Source: Schistosoma haematobium
Lineage: Eukaryota; Platyhelminthes; Trematoda; Strigeidida; Schistosomatidae
Length of the DNA stretch: 64,000 nucleotides
Assembly (NCBI RefSeq): GCF_000699445.3
Contig: NC_067196.1
Coordinates: forward strand, 24,941,116-25,005,115
Reading direction: 5' to 3'
The notes under the pieces: generated by a model
What the model saw: only the letters and a program-made list of their open reading frames with translations
The model's database searches: none
Told to the model about the DNA's origin: nothing
Program-made: the position numbers and the translations under genes
In this document: one piece after another, positions 33,370-44,879 of the stretch
How the letters are laid out: every line of letters starts with the position of its first letter
Position numbering within the stretch: the first letter of the stretch is position 1

Positions 33370-33873
33370 GGGTACTATCTCAGTGGTTCAGTAGGTTGAG
33401 CGTTAGCGCGCGTGACCGAAGGTCCCGGGTTCGAATCCCGCGAGCGGGATCGTGGATGTGCACTGCTGAGTCCCACAATAGGACGAAACGGCCTTCTAGT
33501 GCTTCCAGGTTTCCGACGGTGGTCTAACATCAATTGGTTCATGATCTCAACCAGAAAGTATTGGTTTATACTTCACCATATTATTATGAATTATACAGTA
33601 CAAAGTATCATTCTTTTTTCCTTCTTTATTTATTCACCTTTAAGTGAGAAGGAATGATATACAGCTGTACAAACTTTATTATAATACTTATTATGGAAAA
33701 GTAAAATTTCAGCATTGTTAAAATAACTCAACGCAAATATCAATTAAGGATAAATAAGTTGATAAAAAGTTCCATGACCAAATCATCCAGCTCAGAGAAC
33801 AAAACTCCATCAAAAATAAAGACATCCTAAATAAGCTTGATTATTACTGTCGATACACAGATGTCACATTAAT
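33370..33873 (+). repeat. Long inverted repeat 2, right arm, with family B unit and PLE start
   Basis: Mirror of the left arm. Near the centre it has box A-like TCTCAGTGGTTCAGTAGG and a near-perfect B box region CCCGGGTTCGAATCCC at 33423-33438. The hammerhead remnant at 33461-33505 lacks three bases of CTGAGGAG (reads CTGAGTCCC) and has TTC instead of GTC at the cleavage site. The sequence then runs through 33540-33757 into the Penelope-like frame. Confidence 0.9.
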
Positions 33874-34816
33874 TATATGTGACGAAAATATCGACAAACA
33901 GGAGATGTTAGACGCTTTCAATAATGTCCACCCAGCCATTAAATTCACCAGCGAGGAGGAAAAGGACAATAGCATAGCTTTTCTAGATGTCCGACTCTCT
34001 AGAAGGATAGATGGTTCCATAAAGCGAAATATGTTTAGAAAGTGTACATGGACGGGTCAGTATACCCATTTCCAAAGCTTCACACCTCTGCAATATAAAA
34101 TAAATTTGGTTAAGTGTCTCAACCACAGAATCAAGTCATTATGTTCTGAAGACAGTGTAGAGGAAGAAATAATTATACTAAAGAACACATTACGTAATAA
34201 TGGCTATCCTGATAATTTCGTCAAAAAATACCTCGTACAAAGTATTAAAAAGAGAAGACATTGCGACACAGTCAGTAAAAAGACCTTATATCTGAAAATT
34301 GACTTTAAAGGCGACATAGCGGGTGATATTCTAACACGTCGACTCAAAAGATCTGTCGAGAGGACGTTTCATGCCGCCAAGTTACACATAACTTTCTCGA
34401 CTAAACCAGTACTTACACAACTAATCAAGGATAAGTTACCGAAGATGGGCTCCTCCATGTGTGTAAACCAATTCAACTGCCCCTGTGGAGCTAGTTACAT
34501 AGGCCGTACTCAGAGGGCTTTATCCTTGCGTGTTCGTGAACATGTACCAGCATGGTTGGGAAAAGGAGTCACCAAATCGATTAACAGCACCATTCTTTCT
34601 CACTTGGTAGATAGTGAACATCATATCAAAATAGATGAAGCTTTCTCTGTTTTATACCAAGTTCCAAAATATCTACCTCAAGGAGCTAGATTACGACTGC
34701 TTTACACAGCCGAAGCCATCTGGATCAACTCCAAAAGACCTAACTTATACATCCAGAAAAAATATATCCAGCCTCTATGTTTACCCTGGCCAACGACTGG
34801 ATCACCGAATACCTAG
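33758..34816 (+). CDS. Penelope-like element: RT C-terminal part plus GIY-YIG endonuclease (5'-truncated)
   Basis: The frame is open from 33758 to the TAG at 34814-34816; the first in-frame ATG is at 33905 (303 residues) but is not the native start. Before it, LDYYCRYTDV is the RT active-site strand: the box reads YTDV, with GTC replacing the GAC seen in the mirrored arm, so catalysis should be lost. After 33905: FLDV (26-29), CTWTGQYTHFQSF (47-59, the conserved segment after the palm), zinc-binding-like Cys186, Cys192 and Cys194, then GASYIGRT with YIG at 198-200 and Arg201, EHVPAWLGKG, and Glu270 and Asn280 in the last nuclease motifs. GIY-YIG plus this RT type defines Penelope-like elements. 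The nuclease half looks undamaged. Confidence 0.88.
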   Translation, partial: VDKKFHDQIIQLREQNSIKNKDILNKLDYYCRYTDVTLIICDENIDKQEMLDAFNNVHPAIKFTSEEEKDNSIAFLDVRLSRRIDGSIKRNMFRKCTWTGQYTHFQSFTPLQYKINLVKCLNHRIKSLCSEDSVEEEIIILKNTLRNNGYPDNFVKKYLVQSIKKRRHCDTVSKKTLYLKIDFKGDIAGDILTRRLKRSVERTFHAAKLHITFSTKPVLTQLIKDKLPKMGSSMCVNQFNCPCGASYIGRTQRALSLRVREHVPAWLGKGVTKSINSTILSHLVDSEHHIKIDEAFSVLYQVPKYLPQGARLRLLYTAEAIWINSKRPNLYIQKKYIQPLCLPWPTTGSPNT

Positions 34817-35664
34817 ACTGAATATTATAAACCTCTTACCCCTTTCTTTATTTTTATTTATTTTCCTTATTATCATTATTTGTCATTTATCTATATCTTA
34901 ATCTTCATATCCATCATTCCCAATTTGTTGACCGTAATTACCTTGATAACATCCCCCTTATTACATATTATATTCACACAACAATATTATTATTATCTCA
35001 GTTGACAAAAATAATTTTTTTTGCATTTTCAACTTTGCAATAGTACTATTATCTTATTGTGGCTGAACAATTTACTGACCTTTATTGAATGACCTTTCTA
35101 ATTTGCAAATATTACAATTTTTTGAAGTATATATATATATATATATATATATCGTAACAGATGCAAACGTTCACCATTTTTAACACATAACATTGTCAAA
35201 CTCAGTAAAACATGCCTTATTTTTGGCCTTTGTAAAATATTATAATTATGAACTTATAACTGTAGAGCCTGATGATGAAGTTATTGAAAACAATTGTTCG
35301 CTCAAATATTCTTCGTTTTTGAATATTCTATGTGGATTTTTAAACTGCAAAAATAAATTAGTTCATATTGTTGAAACTATAATGATTTATGTCAGGGTTC
35401 GAATATTGTTAGGGTATAGATGATAGAAAAATATGATAGTTAACTTTTTATCATATGCTGATGACGAAAAGTTGACTTATATTACTGTTTCAAATTAGTA
35501 ATTTTCTTATTGATATGACTGAGATATTTGATAAACACTAGGAATTTGACGATGATTGTCTTAAATCATAATTTTACATTAACTATATATTCTTTAAGTA
35601 TTAGTAATATTGTAAACAATTATGTAACTCACTATATTTCAAAGCATCTTACTTCAGATGATTT
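34817..35664. other. AT-rich 3' flank of the PLE, with AT microsatellite
   Basis: No gene. CTTTATTTTTATTTATTTTC follows the stop codon and an (AT)n run lies at about 35131-35152. The 3' boundary of the element is not clear. Confidence 0.5.
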
Positions 35665-35833
35665 ATGTGGTGTTTGTATGAACCAATGACTCTTTTGTAC
35701 ATGATGATTGTCTGGTTTCGAATTCCAAATACAATACGTTCGTTCGTGCTCACCTAGTTCTTCTTGGTCTAAATCGCGTTATTTCTGGAATTCTTAGTTC
35801 GTACAATAATTCAAATACTTCTAATTATCACAC
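35665..35833 (-). repeat. Dispersed repeat D, copy 3
   Basis: Reverse complement of the 19876 copy: TGTGGTGTTTG at the left, then TTCGAATTCCAAATACAATA, CGTTCGTTCGTGCTCA, GGAATTCTTAGTTCG and the inverted start TAATTATCACA at the right. Confidence 0.65.
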
Positions 35834-36442
35834 TTTGATACGGTATAATGACCGGAACAGAAGCAGTTGAGTTTTCTTTAGAGAAAATTCTCTTTGAAGC
35901 TTTGATGAATAGGTAGAAATCATAAGGTATTAGAACTAAATCAGTGAATGAAATTAAACGGTAACCAGTGAAAAAATCAGGTTACCATTCTATTCTATCC
36001 TTTGGGATTCTAGAGCACACATATACTGGCACTTTTCGGCTAATATTTCTTAATTTCATTGGTGGACCCTTCACGTACATCAGTTTGGCTTTAGATATGA
36101 ATAATCGATTTCACCCTATTATTCTTATGGTACTATTCCTTCAAGGTGAAGGCAGTATATGGGATTGTGTTCATAGTGATCATAAATGTTCCTCCATATA
36201 AAGTATTCCAATAGGAAGAGTATTAACATTGAATATTTAAGTATGAACCAGATAATTAACCTTAAAAATTTTGTCCTAATCAATAATCATAAAATACAAA
36301 TAAGAAACAAACTGACCATAATCGCTTGCCCCATTGTTTATAAGAAGCGGTGTTCTCCCCTCAGATTTTCCCACAAAATTCGTTCAATACAATTGTCAAA
36401 TTGTTTTAAAAGAATATATCTGTCTATATGTCAAGATCATAA
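35834..36442. other. AT-rich stretch, nothing recognised
   Basis: Frames of 77 and 89 codons (35968, 36186) resemble no known family; not called as genes. Confidence 0.5.
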
Positions 36443-36450
36443 AAGTCAGG

Positions 36451-36721
36451 AATGAGACTGTAATTTATGGACGACCTTTGAACGACGGCTAAGTGACCTT
36501 GAGAATATTCACCTTCTTGCTAGAGTTAAAAGAGGGTTATAAACTAATGTGAAGAATTAGGACTAGAATTTTGAGTTAGAAGTTAGGGTTTTCATTGCGA
36601 ACTGACATCAGCTACGATACCAAAATACTATATTACCATATGCGTGAATGGATTTTCGCTCCAAAATTCAAAACGTTCTATCTTTAATTTCATTAGTTCA
36701 TCCATAAATTATAGTCTCGCC
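36451..36721 (-). mobile_element. Merlin-derived MITE, 271 bp, with 8-bp target duplication
   Basis: Left end ATGAGACTGTAATTTATGG and right end CCATAAATTATAGTCTCGCC form terminal inverted repeats of the type seen at 17043-17837. Flanks are AAGTCAGG (36443-36450) and AGGTCAGG (36722-36729), an 8-bp duplication with one change. The interior shares GCGAACTGACATCAGC and AAGTGACCTTGAGAATATT with the larger element in inverted orientation. There is no transposase coding, so it would have moved using a Merlin enzyme in trans. Confidence 0.8.
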
Positions 36722-36729
36722 AGGTCAGG

Positions 36730-37940
36730 ATATGTACTTTGATCACTAGTTTGAGGTCATTCATCCTATTTTCAGTGTAAAATAAGTATATGGTATCCAG
36801 CACTTTAGTTCATTTGTCCGTTCATTTAATAGGTGAGTGCTCAGTACGAGAGTTTGATTTTTACTGGAGATTTCATTTCAAGCTCTGGGTTTTATTATAA
36901 TTTTGTTTTTCATGAGACATATAGGGATGTACTGCACTGACGTATCCATAGTAGACCTATACGGATAGTTTCAGATGCTTGAAATGAAATCTCGAGTGAA
37001 AATTACATTGTTTTATGCAGCATTTATCATTAAGTGAACAGAAAAATGACCGAAAATGCTGGATACTCACGCTTCTTGAAAATTAACTAAAGGATGGATG
37101 TTCACTGTTTAAAAGGTTTTCAAGATTAAACCACATGATATTCATTCATTTACATAACTGCTTGTTTAGTTCGTTGGTTTATCAATAATCAGATCTAACA
37201 AGTTGCTTGTAATGTATTTAAAATCAATTTTTCAGTAAAAAAAATTAATGTTTCAGCATAAATCCCCATTACCATCTAGGAAATTGACTCTATTTCAGTT
37301 TACTAATAAGAATAGTGCTTCTCAATAAGTCGACTTTACGATCACGAATTTTACAGACAACACCAAAAAAGATATTGATTGCTTTGACAGTCAAAAATGG
37401 GATGAAACTGAAGCGTTAACTGAAGTTCATACGCTTCCATATTTAATCTACAACTCGATAAATTAATCATTACTGTCATTATTGGGATGTGTAATAATAA
37501 TGAAAGACCGAGCTGATATGTCACCTACGTGGTGGGTAGTGGGGAATTAAATTTCAAAATTTCTACCCTTCCATTTTTCTTTGTGTTATCCGTGAGAGGT
37601 ACAAAAAGTTACCATTGAAATAGGAGAATTGGTTACAAAACCGAGTTCGCTCACATATATTAATAATAGTAAGCTTGTAATACTGTAACTGAATCGGAAT
37701 CATGGATACTGACGTCAAATGGAACTTAATTAGTTCAGTTTTAGACAATTAGTTTCGAAAGATTGGCGTTTGGAATATTCTTGTTCTGTTAATCGGCTTT
37801 GTGAACATATCATTGTTCGTGAGCGATGGTGAACTTTAAAAACACAAGGATTTGCTCTATAAAGAAGCGCGAAAATTGCTCATAGGATGGAAACTTCTTG
37901 GCCCAGGGTCATCAAAGTATTCTTCAAAACTAAGAAGGAA
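36730..37940. other. AT-rich stretch, nothing recognised
   Basis: No gene, RNA or known repeat seen. Confidence 0.5.
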
Positions 37941-37944
37941 TGAA

Positions 37945-40412
37945 CTACAATTCACTTCATCCAGTGCTACTCACCCATCAGTGGAAGAGCAGAAACGATA
38001 AAGATCTTTTTCCTGGGAGGCCCCAGTCGACAGTCGAGAAGTGTGAGAAAGACTTGACCATATTGGCGAGGGATCTGAACCCCAAGGTCGGGATGAATAA
38101 CTCCGGACATTAATGCATCATGGAGTGACATGAACTGGGATAAACCACTATGGATAGCAACTTGAAAGAGATTAAAGAACCAATAACTTCAACATAGCAG
38201 TATATACTGGGCCTCAAGAAGCACCATCATAGGGAATGGATCTCTATCGATACCCTAGGCAGGATTCAGGAAACGAAAGACAATAAGACAACGATTAACA
38301 AAGGTCGAACAGGAGAGAAAGCTAAGTGGTAAGCTGAATACATGCAACAAAAAAACACAGTGAGTTTAGAGGAACGCCAGAGCCAACAAGCGGAAATAAG
38401 TTGAAGGCCTAGAAACGACAACGGGAAATGCTACGAGAGAAGGAAATACGAGACAGTTATATGATACAACGAATAAACTATCAGAGAAGTGTGGTAAACT
38501 AGAATGACCAGACAAGAACAAGAAGGTAAGATAATCCCTGAGGTTCAAGAACGGAGGAACAGGTGGGTAGAGCACTTTGAAGAACTCTTGAATAGATCAG
38601 CTCCACTGAACTCACCGGACATCGAAGCAGCACCTATAGATGTTATAGCAACTCACGTGCAATTGAGTTTGTTCACATTGAATTCGGTTAAGTCATTTTG
38701 TTAACTTATTAACGAACTGAGTCATCCGTACAACAACAACTTATCTATATCATTGTATCTTTATTATTGTTGCGAATGTATGCTTAAGCATTGCTTACTA
38801 CCTACGCATTTATTCACGCTTATAGCCTTACTACTAACCGATTAATCGATTCGATGATTCATTCATTTCACTATGTATATATGTCCATGTTATTCATATT
38901 CATTGCTCTCTCTCTCTCTCTCTCGCTTAATTGTACTCGTTTACTCGTACTCATATTCGCTGACTCACTCGCTCGCTTGCCTGTTTGCCTTTCGGCACAA
39001 CTCTTTCATGCTTGTTTGACGCACCTGTAATTTTGGAGATCTGTGTGTGGTCTCATAATAAACATAATCAACACTTCGTATTCGCCTTCTGAATAATATA
39101 CTGTTGGGGCGTTATCTAGTGACGGTTATCAAGACGAACTGTATACGAAGTTTAAGGATTATATGGAATACCGACAACCACAATGTCATCCCACCTACAA
39201 TCGAAGAAATCAGCAGGACTATCAGATAAATCAAGAATGACAAAGTAGTAGAACCAGACAATATACCAAATGAAACACTGGATTAAAACAGAAGCAGCTG
39301 CTAGGATGTTCCACATTCCATTCAAAAAGATTTGGTAGGAAGAACAAATAGCAGAAGATCGGAAAGAGGGATACCTCACCAGAATACCAAAGAAAGACGA
39401 TCCTAATAAGTATGGGGACCACAGAGGAATCACTGTACTGTCAGTGCCAGGCAGAGTTTAAATGAACCGAGCCAAAGATTCACTAAGCACCCATTTTCGT
39501 GACTAACAAGATTTATTTCGTAATGATAGATTATTTACAGCTTAAATTAGTGCACTGAATATCATTGTTATACAATCAATTGAGTATAACTCATCACTGT
39601 TCATCAACCTTTTGATTATGAGAAAGCATTCGATAGCGTGGATAAGATAACTTTATGGAATGTTCCTAGACGCCAAAAAGTATCTGAGAAGTGCATTACC
39701 ATCATACCAAACTTCTACGAGGAACTAAACTGCAAAGTCGTGCATGGGAAGTAGATTACAGATTCATTACGAGTGAAGACCAGTGTCAGACAAGACGACC
39801 TATTCTCTCCCTTCCTCTTTCTTCTAATTGTTGAATGAATAATGAAGACTTCCACATTTCAGGAGAAGCTTGGAATACAGTGAACACTTTAGAAACATAT
39901 TAACTGTCTGAACTTCGTAGATGACTTTTCCCTTCTACCTCATACACAGCAACAATTCCAAGTAAAGTCACTCAGTGTTGTAACAGCCTCTGCCGCAGTA
40001 GGTTTCACCATACACAAGAAAAAAAGCAAGATCCTGAAACACAACACACAGAGAGCCAACAAAATTACATTTGGCGAAGAAGCACTATAAGAATTAGAAG
40101 CCTTTATATACCTAACCCGCATCATTGGCAAACAAGGAGGATCTGATGAAGGTGTGAGTGCACGAACTGACAAGGCAAATACTGCATTCTTACAATTAGA
40201 GAATATCTGGAACTCAAAAGAACTGTTAACCAACACTAAATTTAGGATTTTTAACACAAACGTCAAGACGGAGGACTGGAGGCAAACATCAAAAGCATGA
40301 GTAGGACTTGATAACAACTAGAAGTGTGATCCTAGGACAGAGTTGGTTGGAGAATCCTGGCTGGCGTCCTCTGCCCGACATGGAGTGACAGGTTTAAATA
40401 AGTAACTTATCT
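37945..40412 (+). mobile_element. RTE-clade retrotransposon, long decayed copy 4
   Basis: Plus-strand copy with many stops and frameshifts. It covers a decayed endonuclease end, then the linker (GRIQETKDNKTTINKGRTGE near 38255, then RWVEHFEELLNRSAPLNSPD at 38561-38620). RT fingers resume at about 39190 (PPTIEEIS, then DPNKYGDHRGITVLSVPGR near 39400), the palm at about 39600 has YEKAFDSVDK, and the thumb includes IIGKQGGSDEGVSARTDKAN near 40130. It ends near 40412 with ISNLSYG-like tail sequence (AATAAGTAACTTATC). A 536-bp foreign insertion interrupts it at 38647-39182. Diverged from copies 1-3, so older. Confidence 0.85.
38647..39182 (+). mobile_element. LTR-like insertion inside RTE copy 4
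   Basis: The RTE reading breaks after ATAGATGTTAT and resumes at ATGTCATCCCACC; ATGTTAT (38640-38646) and ATGTCAT (39183-39189) may be a 7-bp target duplication with one change. The insert contains TTGTTGCGAATGTATGC near 38770, a TC microsatellite near 38908-38924, AATAAACATAATC near 39057 and GTTGGGGCGTTATC near 39103, which together resemble an LTR followed by a leader. A short open stretch (GYQDELYTKFKDYMEYR) follows. The exact type is uncertain. Confidence 0.5.
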
Positions 40413-40838
40413 TATGGAAACACTAGTTGTCTATTTAGATACTATTACTGCTCGCTATATATGGGCTTATTTCTAGGCCGATTGTTCACATAACTTCAAA
40501 GTCTTATCATTATTGGTAAAGTTCACAAAAGTTGTATTGTGACTTTTTCTTATTTAAAGTAGTCAAATTATCTTAAGTTTAATATTTAGTTAAGAAAGCT
40601 TGACCAATCGTTTTTGGTACGTGACTTATTGGAAGTCATATATTTTTATTGGGTACTGGGTATACGTATTTCACTGCTATAAAATTAGACCATACTGACC
40701 TCATGAATTTTATACCAAGTTCATGAAGTTCCGTACTCTGGGCTCAGAGATGGATATATATTCACGAATTAAATCATACTACTGTGAAAATATAAGTAGC
40801 ACGTTATTATAACCAAAACAATCATGATTCATTTTTGT
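40413..40838. other. AT-rich stretch, nothing recognised
   Basis: No gene, RNA or known repeat seen. Confidence 0.45.
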
Positions 40839-40839
40839 A

Positions 40840-40950
40840 TTGGTTGTTTGTATCTTTCCATGGATGTTTAGGACTGAAGTTGATCAATCTCTTATTGGCA
40901 TTATTTACACCCCATGAGGATTGCCTCGATATTGCCTTAAGTCACAAAAA
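40840..40950 (-). repeat. Family A (Smα) repeat tail fragment
   Basis: TGGATGTTTAGGACTGAAGT, then CAATCTCTTATTGGCA, then ATTGCCTCGATATTGCC matches the unit tail at 27900-28010 and 9250-9370. The ribozyme and box region are absent. Confidence 0.7.
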
Positions 40951-43875
40951 TCATGGCTATTTTCAACGGATGGAAAATTTATCCTAAAGCTCAATGTAAG
41001 CAGTAATTCGAAACACAAGACTCGTTGAAATGAACAGTTATTGGTATTTTTATATTGGGACAAGTGTGCATACAGTCCTGTCTTCATCAATATTTCTTTT
41101 CTTTTCTTTCATGATATTCTGCGACATGACACCCCTCCACTTGATCAAAAAAACCTAAATGGAAAAAAGGAAAATATGTCGGGTGCAAATAAATACCAGT
41201 TAATAATACATTTTTTTTGTTCTAGTTTTTTAAATTTGTGTTAATTTAGTTCGGTTATTTATTTACTCTGAAGAAATGGCTTACATTAAGTCACGAAACG
41301 TAAGAAATACAATTTTTCTACTCATTGGGATATAATAAAGAAGTATATTTTTTAATTAACTTTCTACCCGATGCTCAATTTACTTGAAACTATCAAGTCC
41401 AACCTTGGCATTGATATTTACAAAATACCAGTTAAATTTAAGTCTGCTTCGTATCGACATATATCAACTGGTTATTAGGACAGCAGAATTTGAAACAACA
41501 TAAACAAATCATTAATACTATATAACATATTCGAAGTGACATTTTCTATACACTCTCCATCTCCAAGATAATTTTGACATAAATGGAGATGCTTGATTGA
41601 AGTATCACATGATCATTTATACAGAGACATTAGTGTGTAAATGAACACAAATACGCCGATAAATGAGATTGACGTTGTATTTTGTAAAACAGATAAAATG
41701 ATGAAATCAACAAAATTTTCTGCACCAATGTGAATAATGTATATACTACAGTATTACCCAAATGCGGATAGAATGCTTCAACATTACTTGTATTAATTAG
41801 GCGAATAGGTCATTCTCACTTTTTAAAAGAAGCTATTGTAAGTAGTATGCTATAAGGCCTAATACTATGGCGTATTCATAACCTTATATAAAGTATTTTG
41901 ATAAAATTACAGCTCTTCGAGAACTAGTTGAAAAATAGCTTTTTCCTCTCTAAAACTGTAGAAAATTAACCGGAAAACAAGTAGTCGTCAGATGATAATA
42001 TGCATAGAATTAGATACTGTTCTTGTATAATGCTCTATGAGTAAACTCAGTATTTATATCATCGAAAATTTAATCATGCCTGCTAACAGTGATGTTGAAT
42101 ATAAGATGTTATGTGACATTTCCACACGTACAACGCTTACATATACACATACATATAATGGAAATCACTTATCAGTGCTAAAATACATAAAGTCTTGACT
42201 TCTGCAGACCGTTTCACAATCACTAAATGCATGCCTTCATTACAGTAGGATTTAGTTTTATCCCATATTGAAATTTTTGAACCGGTTTATTAGAAATGTA
42301 CAATGAAAGATATCAGTATCATTCGAAAAGTTTTGGAGAGAAAGCCATCATTTTTCTAGAATAGCTCTGTAGTTTCCACACGTTAAATGTTTAACAACTA
42401 GTTCCTAAACTGATTTAACAGATTACATTCTTAATTGTCATAATCAGATACTCTATACAACACAAGTGACAAATAAACTGAACCTGTTTGGTTAACTAAT
42501 TTTTGTAATAATCATGAATTGGACAATACTTGTCCTTCGTTACATTCTGGAATGATAAAAACCGAAACTATGAAGGTTGGTGTACTAATTATTTTCTTCT
42601 AACCGGATTAACTAAGCGCTTATTCAATACTGAAATTTCTTTGTTTATGAAGTCGACACAATTATCAATTACCGTTTTTAGGGATAGATAATATTCCTGT
42701 CATCATATATAAATCATAAAGTATGGGAGATTTGTTTTCCTTTCCAAGTCTTGAAATACTTTGGTGTAATCACTAATATTTCCAGGGATTACATCTATTT
42801 AGCTCAATATCTTGAATGATTGGGGAGCATATAGAATGTAAAATGAAAATTTAATAAACTTAGTAATGACGTTTTGAAGAAGGAGTATTGTCTCTGTCTC
42901 TCTTTCCCTCTCAAGTTTCATTTAACTAACAGTAAAACTAATGACTTCTAAACTTTATTATTATCCGAATTCAATTATAAGTTGATGCATTAATTCCTTA
43001 ATCATAGATAACTAGTCGTTTCAATTGTGAAAATCTTTGTTAACAATAAAAACAAATACCAGATACAGTAATGTAACATCGCCAGCATTAACTCTTATAC
43101 AGACAGCTGAATTAAAAATAGTTTATAGTGAAGAATATGGATTTGTTTTCTTCATAAACATTTCAATAACAACTCATATGAGCAACTATGTTGTACTATG
43201 TTATCTGTGTTCTTCATGAAAACAATTAAAATAATCTCATAAACATACATAATGACAGATTATTTACTGAAGTATGTAGAACAAATAAATGTGTGAAAAT
43301 GAAGCAGAGAACGTGTTTTAATCAATACACTCCATAGATCTTTGTGAAAGAAACAAATTTCATTGACAGGAGTTATAGATACTCTGTTAGAAGTTTGTAA
43401 ATAAGTAAGCTAGAAGAGAATCTAGGTTGATTTAATATGAATTGGATTCCTTATTAAATGTAATATATTGATTGACATTGTAACGTTTAGATTAGGGTAG
43501 ATTTTCGTCTAGCTTGAAGATACGTTTTATGCTGCGAGAGTGTGAAGACCAGCCTGTGAGAATGAATCTGAAAGAGAGAAGGATAAGTTCCATTTGAGCC
43601 AGAATCATTTGATAGTAAAATATTCTCTACCAAGTATTTCTGATTAGAAAATATAAGAGAAATTACATTACTGAAAGTTTAAACCCCAGAGAAATTGAGT
43701 AACTCTATTCAAGATTTAAGAAACACGTCTTTCCGATTAGTATAAATAACCGGAATTTGTATATTGAGTACTAATTCTTAAATATTTACTTACACTAACT
43801 TTTCAAAAGGAATAGGACTGAATTATTGATTTAACTAATAAAGTGACAATGTAAGTACTGACATGTTCGCCATAT
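40951..43875. other. AT-rich stretch, nothing recognised
   Basis: Nearly 3 kb, the longest stretch without a recognised element. Frames up to 67 codons only; none resembles a known family. Confidence 0.5.
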
Positions 43876-43879
43876 TAGC

Positions 43880-44040
43880 ATAAGTGATAACGTCTCAGAC
43901 TGTTAAACTATCTGAACTACGTTCAGATCCACTGGGGAGCACCGATCACCTTAAGATTACAAGTGAGTCTTTCTGACAAATGCCAACACTCATGAAGCCT
44001 AGGTCTTGGGGGTTTCCTACAGACTGCTCTTAACCATCTA
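43880..44040 (+). repeat. Possible third tRNA-like SINE relic
   Basis: AAGTGATAACGTCTCAGACTG followed about 30 bp later by GTTCAGATCCACTGGGG has the spacing of pol III A and B boxes but no ribozyme after it. No second copy in the window, so this is tentative. Confidence 0.3.
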
Positions 44041-44879
44041 ACACATAACTATTTGTTTGTGTTTCTGTAAATGGCGTTTTTCTCCAATACCCATAATATG
44101 AGAAGAAAGTGATAAACATTCTTCAAATCCCACGAAAATAATCAAGGGATAACGCAAGATGATCTCGATTTACACAGTTTTAGTAATTCGTGAAGAACCG
44201 ATGACTTGTTCTCAGTTTAAACAAACCCTCAAATGCCCTGGTATGGTCGAGGGTGGGGAGAATTCACCCCCCCCTCTTTCGCAATGCTTTGACATGACCA
44301 CGTGTATACAGCCACTGCCAGGAAGTCCTTCCCACTGCCTTCTCGCCACGTGATTGTTTATGAAATTAAGGACGAAAAACGAATGTCCGGCACACTAACC
44401 TGGTTGGTGACTACGGGGAGTCCACCTAGGGGAGTTGGAAAACCCTGATTCCAAACCAATGGTGCACAAGGGCCCCAGCACCCTGAAGGAACAAATGGTT
44501 GATGAATCTATTGGTGGTCATCGACTATCATGGGACTGCATCTCCTGACGTTACCCCACTGCCTTGCGGATCAGACCTTTAAGTCAAAGGCTCTGGGTGT
44601 AGCCCCCTAAGGAAACCACCTGCTTCGATCTGGGCACCCGCGCAGTATCACAGACCACAAACAAATCAAATCAAATGACAGTTAATACTGGAAATACTAT
44701 TCTCGCTTTAATTAAGATTCAAATGAATCACATTCATTTGGTAACATTTATATTTATTTTTCTTTTTTATATACTACATCACTTATTTACTCTCTTCTAT
44801 TCTTACTTTGTGAATCCTTATTTTTCAACTTGTACAGCAGCTCGCCTATGGAGGAAACCCTGTTTTATCTAAGCGTTCT

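Noticed and set aside
33423..33438. Near-perfect B box as a true tRNA gene
   Set aside because: No cloverleaf can be drawn; it lies in the family B repeat upstream of a ribozyme remnant.
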